Shown here in pieces: positions 16,051 through 24,578 of a stretch of DNA of 39,408 nucleotides. Numbering within the stretch: position 1 is the first letter of the stretch; every line of letters begins with the position of its first letter. The position numbers were made by a program, and so were the translations under genes. The notes beneath the pieces were generated by a model, which saw nothing but the letters and a program-made list of their open reading frames with translations, was not told the origin of the DNA and searched no databases. Origin of the DNA: Salinibacteraceae bacterium (GTDB taxonomy: Bacteria > Bacteroidota > Rhodothermia > Rhodothermales > Salinibacteraceae); NCBI GenBank assembly GCA_007124945.1, contig SLED01000235.1, forward strand, positions 1 to 39,408, read 5' to 3'.

Positions 16051-18339
16051 ATGCAGGATACCTCCAACTCGTTGTGGAAGCCGGTGCGCTGGCCTGCTCT
16101 GGCCTATGCGTTGACGGTATGTGTCGGCTGGTTCTTTCCCCTTCTCGATAGACCGGGGCCATTTTCTGCGGCCCTTGTCGCCACAGTGGCATTCTTTGTA
16201 GCGGGATTGGCCAGTCTGCGTGCATTTCAAGCAGGGCGTCAGATTGCGCCTGTGGTACGTGTACAGCTGCTGGGCGTCATTATTGTGCCGATGGTTCTGT
16301 ACGGTCTCGGCCTCCTCTGGACTCCCTCCTGTGGATATCTGGCGGGAATCGGGTACTGGTTCCTGTTTCCGGCTATAACCGTCGTCTTTGCGGTTGCGCT
16401 CGCGTATGCGATCTCGGGCACGTCGGTGAAGCGGCCTTTCGCTTTACTCGCGCTTATCGGAGGAGCGATTATCGTTTTGGGTCCACTGTACGATCTGGGG
16501 CTGCACCCTCAATTCTACACCTACAATCATGTTTTCGGTGGGGTGCTCGGTCCCATTTACGATGAGGAGCTGACGCTGCGGACGGGCTTGTTGTGGTTTC
16601 GATTCATGACGATTCTCTGGGCCGCGCTGTTTGTTCTGCTTGGCATCTGGTTGAGGCGCGGATTTCCTGTAGCGGCGTCGCGACACTGGTGGTTGGCTGG
16701 TCCCCCGGCCGTAGCCCTGCTTGCGCTACTTCTCGGCATCGCCTATCTCTTCGCTGATCGACTCGGGATTAACACGTCGCTCTCGCAGCTACAGCGGGCG
16801 CTCCCCGGGCACATACAGACGGAGCACGTCGATCTCTACTTCGATCCCGAAGCCATGCACCCCGCGCAGGCAGAGCACTGGGCCCGGTATCACGAGTACG
16901 AAGTGCGCCGAATTACTTCGGTGCTGGAGGTGGAGGTCCAGGACAGGATCGCGAGTTTTCTCTACCCCAACGAGGACACAAAGGCGCGCTTAACAGGGGC
17001 TCGAACCACCAATACCGCCCCTGTATGGCTGGCAACGCCACAGATACACGTGCTGCAGTTTGCTGGTGAACGCGTGGTGTCGCACGAGCTTGCGCACGCT
17101 GTGTCGCGGGAATTCGGGCTGCCAATCATCAACGCCTCACTATCCATCGGTTTGGTAGAAGGTCTGGCGGTAGCACTGGAGCCCGGCATGGGATCGCCGT
17201 CGGTACATGATCAAGCCTTGACGGCGAGAATGATCCAACATGGAGGCGATTTAACGATAGAGGATGAACTTGCCTCCGATCTGGTCCAACGCCTCTCGCC
17301 TGTGGGATTCTGGACAGGGCGAGGCGCGGTGTCGTATACGTTGATGGGTTCATTTATACGATATTTGCTCGATGAATATGGTCCGGCGCCTCTGAAGAGT
17401 GCCTATCCGCGGGCTAATTTTGATTCTGCCTACGGTCGCTCTCTCCAGGATCTTGCGGCGGAATGGGAGGACTTTCTGGAGTCCAGAATACGCGTAAGTT
17501 TGGCTGCCCGGCAGGTTACGCGCGTTCGATTTACACGACCGTCCGTTTTCGAGCTGAGGTGCCCGTTCCAGATACCGCCGGAGCGGAGGGCGTACCGGAA
17601 AGCTGTTGAAGCGCTACGCGCAGGTGAGATGGGCTTGGGGCGACAGCTCGTTAACGAGTCTCTCGCGCATCATGCGGACTACATCCCGGCTCGAAATCTC
17701 TGGGCGTCGTTGCTTCTTATCTCGGGTGATCCGCTTCCGGTCATCGAGTACGTGGAAGGTAGTGAGGACGCTTTTGCTGGCCCATCGCTGGCAGCGCGGC
17801 ATGCGGAGGCGGTTGCAATGACGGGAGGCATCGACCAGGCACAGCAGCTCCTGACGCGCACTCTGAGGGATCTGCCTCCTAACGCACATGCAACCTGGAC
17901 CCAGCTCATGCTTCAACGACTGTTGCTTGCGCATCCAGAGCTGCAGGGGATCGTGCAGCCGGCTCGCAGAGTAGAGGACCAGCTACGCTTGTTGCGCGCC
18001 AGTAGTATCGAGGAAACGCCAGCGGGTCGGCTGCTGCTCGGGCTGACCTACGGTCGTGCGCAGCATTGGGCCGAGGCGCTTGCATCGACATCCGATCTGA
18101 TCGAACATATCAATGCGCTCAATCTCTTGTTAGGCGAGCAGCGACGCCTTGAAGCGTACATCTACCATCAGCGCGCACGCTGGCTCTACGCATCCGGCCA
18201 GATAGACAGGGCGCTTGACGAGCTCCGTCTGTCAAAGCGGATCTATGCTCAGATGGGAGCCAATGATGAGGTATACGCCTTACAGGCTCAGGCTTCATTC
18301 TATATGTGGCTGGAGCAGAGAAGCGTACCGAATTTGTAG
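16051..18339 (+). CDS. Seven-TM protein with gluzincin (peptidase MA-like) domain and C-terminal TPR-like helices
   Basis: A 762-residue three-part protein. Residues about 10-250 contain seven hydrophobic helices (for example WPALAYALTVCVGWFFPLL and AALVATVAFFVAGLASL). A soluble gluzincin-like domain follows, with the zinc motif HELAH at 345-349 and a downstream glutamate, E370 in LVEGLAVAL, fitting the HExxH-(20)-E pattern of peptidase MA-like proteins. The last ~220 residues are helical and repeat-like (RKAVEALRAGEMGLGRQLV; RWLYASGQIDRALDELRLS), suggesting TPR protein docking. I chose the ATG at 16051, preceded by GTGGAG; a TTG at 16024 would overlap the DUF3078 gene. The substrate is unknown. 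No named family with this full architecture comes to mind. Confidence 0.82.
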   Translation: MQDTSNSLWKPVRWPALAYALTVCVGWFFPLLDRPGPFSAALVATVAFFVAGLASLRAFQAGRQIAPVVRVQLLGVIIVPMVLYGLGLLWTPSCGYLAGIGYWFLFPAITVVFAVALAYAISGTSVKRPFALLALIGGAIIVLGPLYDLGLHPQFYTYNHVFGGVLGPIYDEELTLRTGLLWFRFMTILWAALFVLLGIWLRRGFPVAASRHWWLAGPPAVALLALLLGIAYLFADRLGINTSLSQLQRALPGHIQTEHVDLYFDPEAMHPAQAEHWARYHEYEVRRITSVLEVEVQDRIASFLYPNEDTKARLTGARTTNTAPVWLATPQIHVLQFAGERVVSHELAHAVSREFGLPIINASLSIGLVEGLAVALEPGMGSPSVHDQALTARMIQHGGDLTIEDELASDLVQRLSPVGFWTGRGAVSYTLMGSFIRYLLDEYGPAPLKSAYPRANFDSAYGRSLQDLAAEWEDFLESRIRVSLAARQVTRVRFTRPSVFELRCPFQIPPERRAYRKAVEALRAGEMGLGRQLVNESLAHHADYIPARNLWASLLLISGDPLPVIEYVEGSEDAFAGPSLAARHAEAVAMTGGIDQAQQLLTRTLRDLPPNAHATWTQLMLQRLLLAHPELQGIVQPARRVEDQLRLLRASSIEETPAGRLLLGLTYGRAQHWAEALASTSDLIEHINALNLLLGEQRRLEAYIYHQRARWLYASGQIDRALDELRLSKRIYAQMGANDEVYALQAQASFYMWLEQRSVPNL

Positions 18340-18407
18340 AGCGTTTCCACATGCTGGCGAGTTTTCTTATGTTGCATATTCAGTTGATGTAGAGCGCGAT
18401 AGGTGCT

Positions 18408-19745
18408 ATGGTTGGATTTATGCGTTGGTCTTGTTTCGTTTTTGTCGCGCTGCTCGCCGCTATGGCTGTTGGGTGTGCAACCCTGCAAGACGCCGAGGAT
18501 AACGATGGAGACGTGCCTGCGCGCGAGGATGCCCGTGCTCCTTCCCCGGATTATGCAGCCGACGCGGAGGGAATTAAAACTGTACAACTCCATCCAACAC
18601 GGCTTCGGCGCAGCGGCATTCCAATCGATGCGCAGATGCCCGTCGTGAGGCTCGGAACCGGGGATCAGCTCAGGCTCTCGTTTGACCTGATGGAACTCCG
18701 CGGACGCCCCCTCACTGTGCATTTCTATCATGCGAGTAGGGAGTGGGAGCGGCGCCTCTCACCGGGCGAATATATGCGCGGCTTTCAGCGGGACGACCTC
18801 GTCAACTACACCGGCTCGGAGGGTACGACACATAGCTACACGCATTACAGCTACACCTTCCCAAACGAGAATATCGATTTTCTTGTGAGCGGTAACTACG
18901 TGGTCCGCGTTACGGAGCAGGGGAATGAGGATGCCGTCCTCTTCGAACGGTCGTTTTTTGTGGTAGAAGACGAGGCTGACACGGATCTGCTGTTCGACAG
19001 GTATACGCTGCCCGGATTCTCCGGTCCCGGAGTTCAGCCCATATTGCGGGTGCGCCCCCCGCGAGATCTGGAGGGGCGCGTGTTCGACTTTACCGCGTGC
19101 TTCGTCAGAGATGGAAGGATGGGCGATACACGCTGCGTCGATCGTCCACAGCTCATCGAGCAGCCCACCCTGCGGTTTGAACTTCCACGCCGCCACGTTT
19201 TCGAACCGCTCGGAGGCGACTATCGGCTCGACCTTCGCGTTCTTCGGCCAAACTATCGCATTTCATCGGTTGATCGTTCGGATGTCCCCTTCCGCGTTCA
19301 GCTTGAGCCCGATCTCGCACGCTTCCCGGACCCCGGTACCGACGTGCCGCTCAACGGACGGATTGTTCTCTCGCGTGTTACGGCCGTACCTGATCCTGCC
19401 ACGAACGGCGAATACGTTCGTGCGCACTTTCGCTACGTTCCGGTGGATGAGGAGCGACTTGACCGGGACGTGGCCATCGTGGGGAGCTTCAACAACTGGC
19501 GCACCGACAACCAACGTGTAAGGCTCGAGTGGAATGAAGCAGGTGGGTACTACGAAGGTTCAGCGCTTGTCAAGCAGGGAGAATACGAGTACCGCTACGT
19601 GGCGGAGGACGATCGGCAGCGGCAAAGCCTCGCCGAAGGGATGCCTCCCCGACGCTCAACCTATACCGTCTTCGTGTATTACCGCGATCCACAGCTGAAC
19701 TCCGATCGCCTGATAGCTGTAACTGACGGCGCAGCACGCTCGTAG
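18408..19745 (+). CDS. DUF5103 lipoprotein, type IX secretion system plug-like
   Basis: A 445-residue lipoprotein: signal MRWSCFVFVALLAAMAVGC with lipobox AVGC. The body matches DUF5103, whose Flavobacterium member is the plug that closes the SprA translocon of the type IX secretion system when no PorV-cargo complex is bound. The family hallmark is the early segment about preferred ligand-like strands (QLRLSFDLMELRGRPLTVHF), then HASREWERRLSPGEYMRGF and HYSYTFPNENIDFLVSGNYV. A C-terminal Ig-like/E-set part resembling CBM48 follows (VAIVGSFNNWRTDNQRVRL, GEYEYRYVAED). The start could also be the ATG at 18420. No other T9SS gene lies in the window, so its T9SS role is inferred from the family. 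Confidence 0.85.
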   Translation: MVGFMRWSCFVFVALLAAMAVGCATLQDAEDNDGDVPAREDARAPSPDYAADAEGIKTVQLHPTRLRRSGIPIDAQMPVVRLGTGDQLRLSFDLMELRGRPLTVHFYHASREWERRLSPGEYMRGFQRDDLVNYTGSEGTTHSYTHYSYTFPNENIDFLVSGNYVVRVTEQGNEDAVLFERSFFVVEDEADTDLLFDRYTLPGFSGPGVQPILRVRPPRDLEGRVFDFTACFVRDGRMGDTRCVDRPQLIEQPTLRFELPRRHVFEPLGGDYRLDLRVLRPNYRISSVDRSDVPFRVQLEPDLARFPDPGTDVPLNGRIVLSRVTAVPDPATNGEYVRAHFRYVPVDEERLDRDVAIVGSFNNWRTDNQRVRLEWNEAGGYYEGSALVKQGEYEYRYVAEDDRQRQSLAEGMPPRRSTYTVFVYYRDPQLNSDRLIAVTDGAARS

Positions 19746-19763
19746 CGCAGGCCATGCGCTTTT
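19744..19763 (+). terminator. Short candidate terminator after the T9SS plug gene
   Basis: A 6-bp stem AGCGCA/TGCGCT (19744-19749 with 19755-19760) with a 5-nt loop overlaps the stop codon and runs into TTTT. It is short, so efficiency is doubtful. Confidence 0.35.
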
Positions 19764-19808
19764 CCGGGCCGTTACTTGATTATCGGCCATGTAAGTGTTT
19801 TGATATAA

Positions 19809-19829
19809 AGCGCAGTTCCGTACTGCGCT
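19809..19829 (+). promoter_or_regulatory. Perfect hairpin upstream of the metzincin lipoprotein gene
   Basis: AGCGCAGT (19809-19816) and ACTGCGCT (19822-19829) form a perfect 8-bp stem with a 5-nt loop, 44 bp before the ATG at 19873. No T-tract follows, so it is more likely a leader structure or operator than a terminator. Confidence 0.35.
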
Positions 19830-19872
19830 ACTGCAATTCTTCCCTACTACCTTTACCGTCTTTTCTACTCTC

Positions 19873-22365
19873 ATGTATTTTGGATACCGAAGCATTCCAG
19901 CAGTGCTGTTATGTATGGCACTGCTGTTTACAGGCTGCGCCGGTGCGCAACAGACTACCGACGAAGCACCCGAAGCAACCGAACAGCAGGCTGAAAGGCC
20001 AGACAATGATAACGACTTCAAGCCCTACAGCGAGGTTGTAACCGACGACGCTGAAACCGAGGAGGGCCTTTTCGACACACACCGAATTGACGACCAGCTG
20101 CTCTACGAGATACCAGATTCGCTTCTCGGTAAAGACATGTTGCTGGTCACCCGCATCGCCAAAACGGCCGATAACATCGGGTATGGCGGTATGAAGGCCA
20201 ATGAAATGGTCATTCGCTGGGAGCGACAGTTCGATCGAATTTTACTTCGCGTTGCGTCATACACCAACGTCGCTGATCCCGACGAGCCCATCTATCAGGC
20301 TGTGCGTCAATCCAATCTTGAGCCCATCATCATGTCGTTTGACATTGAGGCTCTGAGCGAGGACGGTGAGGGCACCGTAATCGACGTAACGCAGCTTTTT
20401 ACCTCTGATGTACCGGCGATCGGGCTGCAGCAGGGACGCCGGCAGAGTTTTGGCGTCCGCCGACTCGATAACGACCGTACGTACCTTGAGTCCGTTCGCA
20501 GCTTCCCTGAGAACATCGAAGTGCGTCATTTGCTGACATACGAGGCGCAGAGCCCACCGTCCAACAGTTCCACAAACACGATTTCGCTGGTAATGAACCA
20601 GTCGATGGTGCTGCTTCCCGCAGAACCGATGCAGCGTCGTCTTGCCGATGAGCGCGTGGGATACTTCAGTATTGAGCAGGTTGATTTCGGTAGAGATGCG
20701 CAACGGGCTGAGCGGCGCACGTACATCTCCCGCTGGCGCCTGGAGCCGAGCGACTGGGACGCATTTGAACGTGGTGAATTGGTGGAGCCCAAAGAGCCCA
20801 TCGTTTATTACGTTGATGCTGCTACACCCGAAAAGTGGCGTCCTTACCTCAAGCAGGGCGTATTTGATTGGAATGAGGCATTTGAAGCAGCAGGCTTCAA
20901 GAACGCCATCAAAGCCAAAATGGCACCAACACCTGAAGAGGACCCGGACTTTAGCCCGGAAGATATCCGCAACTCAACGATGCGGTACTACGCTTCCGAA
21001 ACACAGAATGCGTTCGGGCCACGCACCGTAGACCCCCGCACCGGGGAGATTATCGGTTCGGATATTGGTTGGTACCACAATGTGATGAATCTCCTGCGTA
21101 ACTGGTACTTCGTGCAGACGGCAGCGGCCAATGAAGAGGCGCGCGGCGTCGAGTTTGAGGAGGAAGTGATGGGCGAGCTTATCCGGTTTGTCTCGGCTCA
21201 CGAGGTAGGGCATACGCTTGGACTTCCTCACAACTGGGGCTCGTCCTATGCCATCCCGGTAGATTCACTTCGTTCACCGACGTATACCTCCGATCACGGA
21301 ACGGCAGCCTCCATCATGGACTATGCACGTTTCAATTATATTGCGCAGCCAGAGGATGGAGTCGAAAACTTCATGCCGCGCCTCGGAGAGTACGATCTCT
21401 GGTCCATTGAGTGGGGATATCGCCCGATTGCTGAGGCGGACAATCCGGATGACGAGCGGCCAATCCTGAATGAATGGATTAAGGAGCGCGCGGATGATCC
21501 GCGTTACTTCTACGGCCGGCAGTCTGCCAACCCAATCGATCCGCGCTCGCAGCGCGAGGCCCTCGGCGATGATGGAATAGAAGCAAGTCGCCTTGGGGTG
21601 GCGAACCTGCAGCGCATCCTGCCGAACGTCCTGGAGTGGACTCACCAGGAAGGAGAGAATTTCGAAACGGCTGAGGAAATCTATGGCCGCATTATCGCCC
21701 AGTGGGATCTGTACATGGGCCACGTTGGCCGGTACATCGGCGGGGTTTACGAGAATCACAAGACGTATGACCAGGATGGTGCGGTCTACGAGATGGTCGC
21801 CGCTGATCGCCAGCGAGATGCGATGGACTTCCTGAATGAGTTCGTCTTCCAGACGCCTGAATGGATGCTGGAGGATGAACTGCTCGATCGCGTTGAGCAC
21901 GGCGGGTTTATCGAGCGCATCCGTCAGCGTCAGGTTAATGTGCTGAATCTCATTCTGGACCCTCAGCGGATGGCCCGCCTGATTGAAGGTGAAGCCCGCC
22001 ATGGAGCCGAAGCGTATCAGGTCAGCGATATGCTCGCCGATATGCGGGCCGGAATCTGGACGGAGCTCGGACAGGCTGAGGCAATCGACCCGTTCCGTCG
22101 TAACCTGCAACGAAGCCACATCGACAGGCTCGGGCATCTGATGACGGCAGAGGTGGATACACCACCGGCTCAGTTCAGAGACTTCCTGAACTTCACACCG
22201 GTTAACGTGGCGCAGTCCGATATCCGCGCTTTCGTTCGTGGCGAGTTGAACGATCTTCGGAGCGATATAGAGCGCGCAGAACGCCGGAGCAATGATCGCT
22301 CCACGCAGCTGCATCTGCAGGACGCGCTCGTCCGGATAAACGATATTCTGGAAGGCGACGCATAG
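19873..22365 (+). CDS. Secreted metzincin-type zinc protease lipoprotein (DUF5117/DUF5118-like)
   Basis: An 830-residue lipoprotein with signal peptide and lipobox LLFTGC. It follows the layout of the large Bacteroidota zinc-protease family annotated DUF5117 and DUF4953: an early domain with LLYEIPDSLLGKDMLLVTRI, then ISRWRLEPSDW and VYYVDAATPEKWRPYLKQGV-like strands, then the catalytic site. The metzincin motif HEVGHTLGLPH is at 443-453 (H443, E444, H447, H453), followed by a Met-turn SIMDYA with M482. The acidic, Q/E-rich stretch after the lipid anchor is probably a linker. The C-terminal ~300 residues are helical. Substrate unknown; family members are periplasmic or surface proteins. It lies 127 bp after the T9SS plug gene and probably has its own promoter. 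Confidence 0.9.
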   Translation: MYFGYRSIPAVLLCMALLFTGCAGAQQTTDEAPEATEQQAERPDNDNDFKPYSEVVTDDAETEEGLFDTHRIDDQLLYEIPDSLLGKDMLLVTRIAKTADNIGYGGMKANEMVIRWERQFDRILLRVASYTNVADPDEPIYQAVRQSNLEPIIMSFDIEALSEDGEGTVIDVTQLFTSDVPAIGLQQGRRQSFGVRRLDNDRTYLESVRSFPENIEVRHLLTYEAQSPPSNSSTNTISLVMNQSMVLLPAEPMQRRLADERVGYFSIEQVDFGRDAQRAERRTYISRWRLEPSDWDAFERGELVEPKEPIVYYVDAATPEKWRPYLKQGVFDWNEAFEAAGFKNAIKAKMAPTPEEDPDFSPEDIRNSTMRYYASETQNAFGPRTVDPRTGEIIGSDIGWYHNVMNLLRNWYFVQTAAANEEARGVEFEEEVMGELIRFVSAHEVGHTLGLPHNWGSSYAIPVDSLRSPTYTSDHGTAASIMDYARFNYIAQPEDGVENFMPRLGEYDLWSIEWGYRPIAEADNPDDERPILNEWIKERADDPRYFYGRQSANPIDPRSQREALGDDGIEASRLGVANLQRILPNVLEWTHQEGENFETAEEIYGRIIAQWDLYMGHVGRYIGGVYENHKTYDQDGAVYEMVAADRQRDAMDFLNEFVFQTPEWMLEDELLDRVEHGGFIERIRQRQVNVLNLILDPQRMARLIEGEARHGAEAYQVSDMLADMRAGIWTELGQAEAIDPFRRNLQRSHIDRLGHLMTAEVDTPPAQFRDFLNFTPVNVAQSDIRAFVRGELNDLRSDIERAERRSNDRSTQLHLQDALVRINDILEGDA

Positions 22366-22389
22366 ATTGCTCCTTTCATCCAACCCACT

Positions 22390-22433
22390 GGCCAGCCGAG
22401 AGCGTTATGCGCTGCGGCTGGCCTTTTCTTTTT
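22390..22433 (+). terminator. Rho-independent terminator after the metzincin gene
   Basis: Perfect 9-bp stem GGCCAGCCG (22390-22398) with CGGCTGGCC (22415-22423), plus an inner AGCG/CGCT pairing, followed by TTTTCTTTTT. It sits 24 bp after the stop and 7 bp before the next ATG. Confidence 0.85.
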
Positions 22434-22440
22434 ATCTGAT

Positions 22441-23490
22441 ATGCTACAATCGTTATCTCATACAGCACCCGAGTCTTTTCGCTTTCACGCGGATGTGATG
22501 CCGTTGATAGCTGAGGCGGCCGAGGAATCGCCCTACTCAGTACAGGTCGAGACGATTGGCCAGAGTCGTGCTGGTCGTGATCTGTACGGGATAACAGCGG
22601 GGGATGGGCCGGTGTCGGTGTCGTTGATTGCTGGCGCTCACGCAGATGAGCCGGTGGGGCCGGAGACCCTGCGAACTCTTCTACTTGCCATGAGCGAGCA
22701 GTCTGCGGCAATGGATGCGCTCCTGAGCGCATGCACGCTGTCCATCATCCCGCATATTAACCCGGACGGAGAAGAGCGAAACCGGCCCTGGATGGAGGAC
22801 TGGCCATCGCTGCAAACCTATCTCAAACGGCGTGTGCGCGAGAAACCCGGAGAGGATTTGGAGTTCGGCTTTCCCGGAATGCGTCCTGAAAACAGGGCCG
22901 TCTCTTCGTTTTTGCGTGCACGTGGGCCATTTCATCTTCATCTAAGCCTGCACGGCATGGGACTCTCCGCCGGATTCTTTCTGCTTATCGAGCGCCGATG
23001 GGGCTTTCGCACCACTGAACTTCAGTCGTCACTTCTCCAACTGGCCGATAGCCACGGACTCGCCCTGCACGACCACAACAGGAAGGGGGAGAAGGGATTC
23101 TTCTATCTCGGTGCCGGATTCAATACCACACCGGAGGGCACAGCCATGCGCACCTTCTTCGATTCAAAGGGGGATCCTGCGATGGCCAGGCGTTTCCATA
23201 TGAGTTCTATGGAATTCGTCCGATCTCTTGGAGGAGGACCACTTTGTCTGGTTACCGAACTCCCGCTCTTCGTGATGGGCAAGGAGGAAAAGGGTACGCC
23301 TGAGAATCCCGAAACCTATCTGGCGTGCCGGACCGCATTGGAGGATGCAATCCTCTCCGGAGACGGAAGCGTTGAGCAGGTGGAAGAGCAGTTTCAGATT
23401 CGTCCGATGCTGCTACCAACGGCGGTGTCGATTCAACTGGCCGTGATAGAAGAGGGCGTCCGTACTGTCTCGGAAGCGCTTCCGGCCTGA
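22441..23490 (+). CDS. M14-family zinc carboxypeptidase-like protein
   Basis: A 349-residue protein without a visible signal peptide, so probably cytoplasmic. The N-terminal half carries M14 signatures: GQSRAGRDLYGI, then HADEPVGPETL (zinc ligands H and E of HxxE), then IIPHINPDGEERNR (the N-P-D-G substrate-binding loop). The third zinc histidine is likely in HLSLHGMG, and the catalytic glutamate in CLVTELPLF. The fold and order match metallocarboxypeptidases and succinylglutamate desuccinylase/aspartoacylase-like proteins. Which peptide or acyl-amino acid it cleaves is not readable. The gene begins right after the metzincin terminator, so it must have a promoter overlapping that region or depend on read-through. 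Confidence 0.85.
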   Translation: MLQSLSHTAPESFRFHADVMPLIAEAAEESPYSVQVETIGQSRAGRDLYGITAGDGPVSVSLIAGAHADEPVGPETLRTLLLAMSEQSAAMDALLSACTLSIIPHINPDGEERNRPWMEDWPSLQTYLKRRVREKPGEDLEFGFPGMRPENRAVSSFLRARGPFHLHLSLHGMGLSAGFFLLIERRWGFRTTELQSSLLQLADSHGLALHDHNRKGEKGFFYLGAGFNTTPEGTAMRTFFDSKGDPAMARRFHMSSMEFVRSLGGGPLCLVTELPLFVMGKEEKGTPENPETYLACRTALEDAILSGDGSVEQVEEQFQIRPMLLPTAVSIQLAVIEEGVRTVSEALPA

Positions 23491-23648
23491 AATTGCGTAA
23501 GCCGTCTCATGAGCTTTCTGTTAATGTTAGTCATCGAAAGCGCTTTTTGCAGCGTTCAGAAGTAGACGATGTACAACCGGATGCAGAGCTTTGCGTGTGC
23601 TGTTACATCCTGCAGTCAAAACCTAACCACCAAGTGCACCGAAGTCCT

Positions 23649-23948
23649 ATGATCAAAAAGAAGCTAAGCCCGAAGGGGCAGTCGATGCGCGTAACGTTTA
23701 CGCTTCCGGCTGACGTTGCCGAGGATAGCATCGCCATTGTGGGTGATTTTAACGACTGGGATCCCGAAGAGCACCAGATGGACCTCCAGCCACGTAATGG
23801 GGTCTGGAAGAAGGGAATCTCGTTTAAGCCTGGCTCCGAAGTGGAGTTCAAATATTACGTTGATGGCGAGTGGTATCGCAACGACGAGGAGGCGGATGCC
23901 TACATTGCCAATGAGCACGGCACGGAAAACGGCGTGCTGCATCTGTGA
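23649..23948 (+). CDS. Single-domain CBM48/isoamylase-N (AMPK-beta-like) glycan-binding protein
   Basis: A 99-residue soluble beta-sandwich of the early-set type found in glycogen branching enzymes and AMPK beta. Diagnostic strings are IAIVGDFNDWDPEEHQM, VWKKGISFKPGSEVEFKYYV and YRNDEEADAY. The aromatic residues W in NDW and W in VW are the expected glycogen contacts. The frame is open back to 23493, but the upstream codons show no matching domain, and the ATG at 23649 gives MIKKKLSPKGQ, a natural start. The role may be glycogen sensing or docking. A related E-set domain is the C-terminal part of the DUF5103 lipoprotein at 18408. Confidence 0.88.
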   Translation: MIKKKLSPKGQSMRVTFTLPADVAEDSIAIVGDFNDWDPEEHQMDLQPRNGVWKKGISFKPGSEVEFKYYVDGEWYRNDEEADAYIANEHGTENGVLHL

Positions 23949-23985
23949 ACCGAAAGACAGGCGGACCTTGAAGGGCGGGGCATGG

Positions 23986-24007
23986 GAAGCTGTGCTTCGC
24001 TTTTTTT
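23986..24007 (+). terminator. Candidate terminator after the CBM48 gene
   Basis: A 5-bp stem GAAGC/GCTTC (23986-23990 with 23994-23998), a 3-nt loop, then GC and T7. The T-tract overlaps the convergent spmB stop on the other strand. The stem is short. Confidence 0.45.
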
Positions 24008-24548
24008 ATGCAAAGAGCAGTTGTACGACGTACACGGCCAGGATCATGGCGAAGAAGTCAGCGATGAGCCCTGCCGGCACCGCATGGCGCGTTTTCTTGA
24101 TGTTAACGGCGCCGAAATAGACAGCGATGACGTAAAACGTCGTTTCGGTAGAGCCAAACATCGTCGCGGCGATTTTCACGATGAGGGAGTCCTCCCCGTA
24201 CTGGTTTATCAGGTCGACCACGATACCCGCCGAACCCGATCCCGTTAAGGGACGAATGATGCCCATTGGCAGTACTTCGGGCGGGATATTGATGAGGCTG
24301 AGTACCGGGCGCAGCCCTTCCACAAGAAACTCCATTGCCCCCGAGGCTCTGAACATCCCGATAGCAAACAAAATGGCGACGAGGTAGGGAATAATCATCA
24401 CGGCCACGTCGAAGCCTTCTTTGGCGCCCTCAACAAATTCCTCGTAGACGGGCACGCCTTTGTAGAGTCCGTAGAGCGGGAAGCCCACAATGAGCGTTGG
24501 CAACACAAAAACGCTGAGAAGCTCGATTGCAGTGCGAAAGGTTTCCAT
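24006..24548 (-). CDS. spmB: SpmB-like nucleoside-recognition (gate-domain) membrane protein
   Basis: A 180-residue polytopic membrane protein, partner of the SpmA-like protein encoded 30 bp upstream. It shows the gate-domain/SpmB strings GVPVYEEFVEGAKEGFDVAV, IIPYLVAILFAIGMFRASGA, GIIRPLTGSGSAGIVVDLI and STETTFYVIAVYFGAVNIKK. In Bacillus the pair affects spore core dehydration. Outside spore formers the pair is common and its role is unknown; a transport or gating function is usually assumed. Length agrees with SpmB. This organism is not expected to sporulate. Confidence 0.92.
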   Translation of the reverse strand: METFRTAIELLSVFVLPTLIVGFPLYGLYKGVPVYEEFVEGAKEGFDVAVMIIPYLVAILFAIGMFRASGAMEFLVEGLRPVLSLINIPPEVLPMGIIRPLTGSGSAGIVVDLINQYGEDSLIVKIAATMFGSTETTFYVIAVYFGAVNIKKTRHAVPAGLIADFFAMILAVYVVQLLFA

Positions 24549-24578
24549 ATGGAGCTGTCGTGCTGTCTTTGCAATGAA

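Noticed and set aside
21274-22383. 369-residue frame antisense to the metzincin gene
   Set aside because: It lies opposite a clear protein with catalytic motifs; long antisense frames are common at this base composition.
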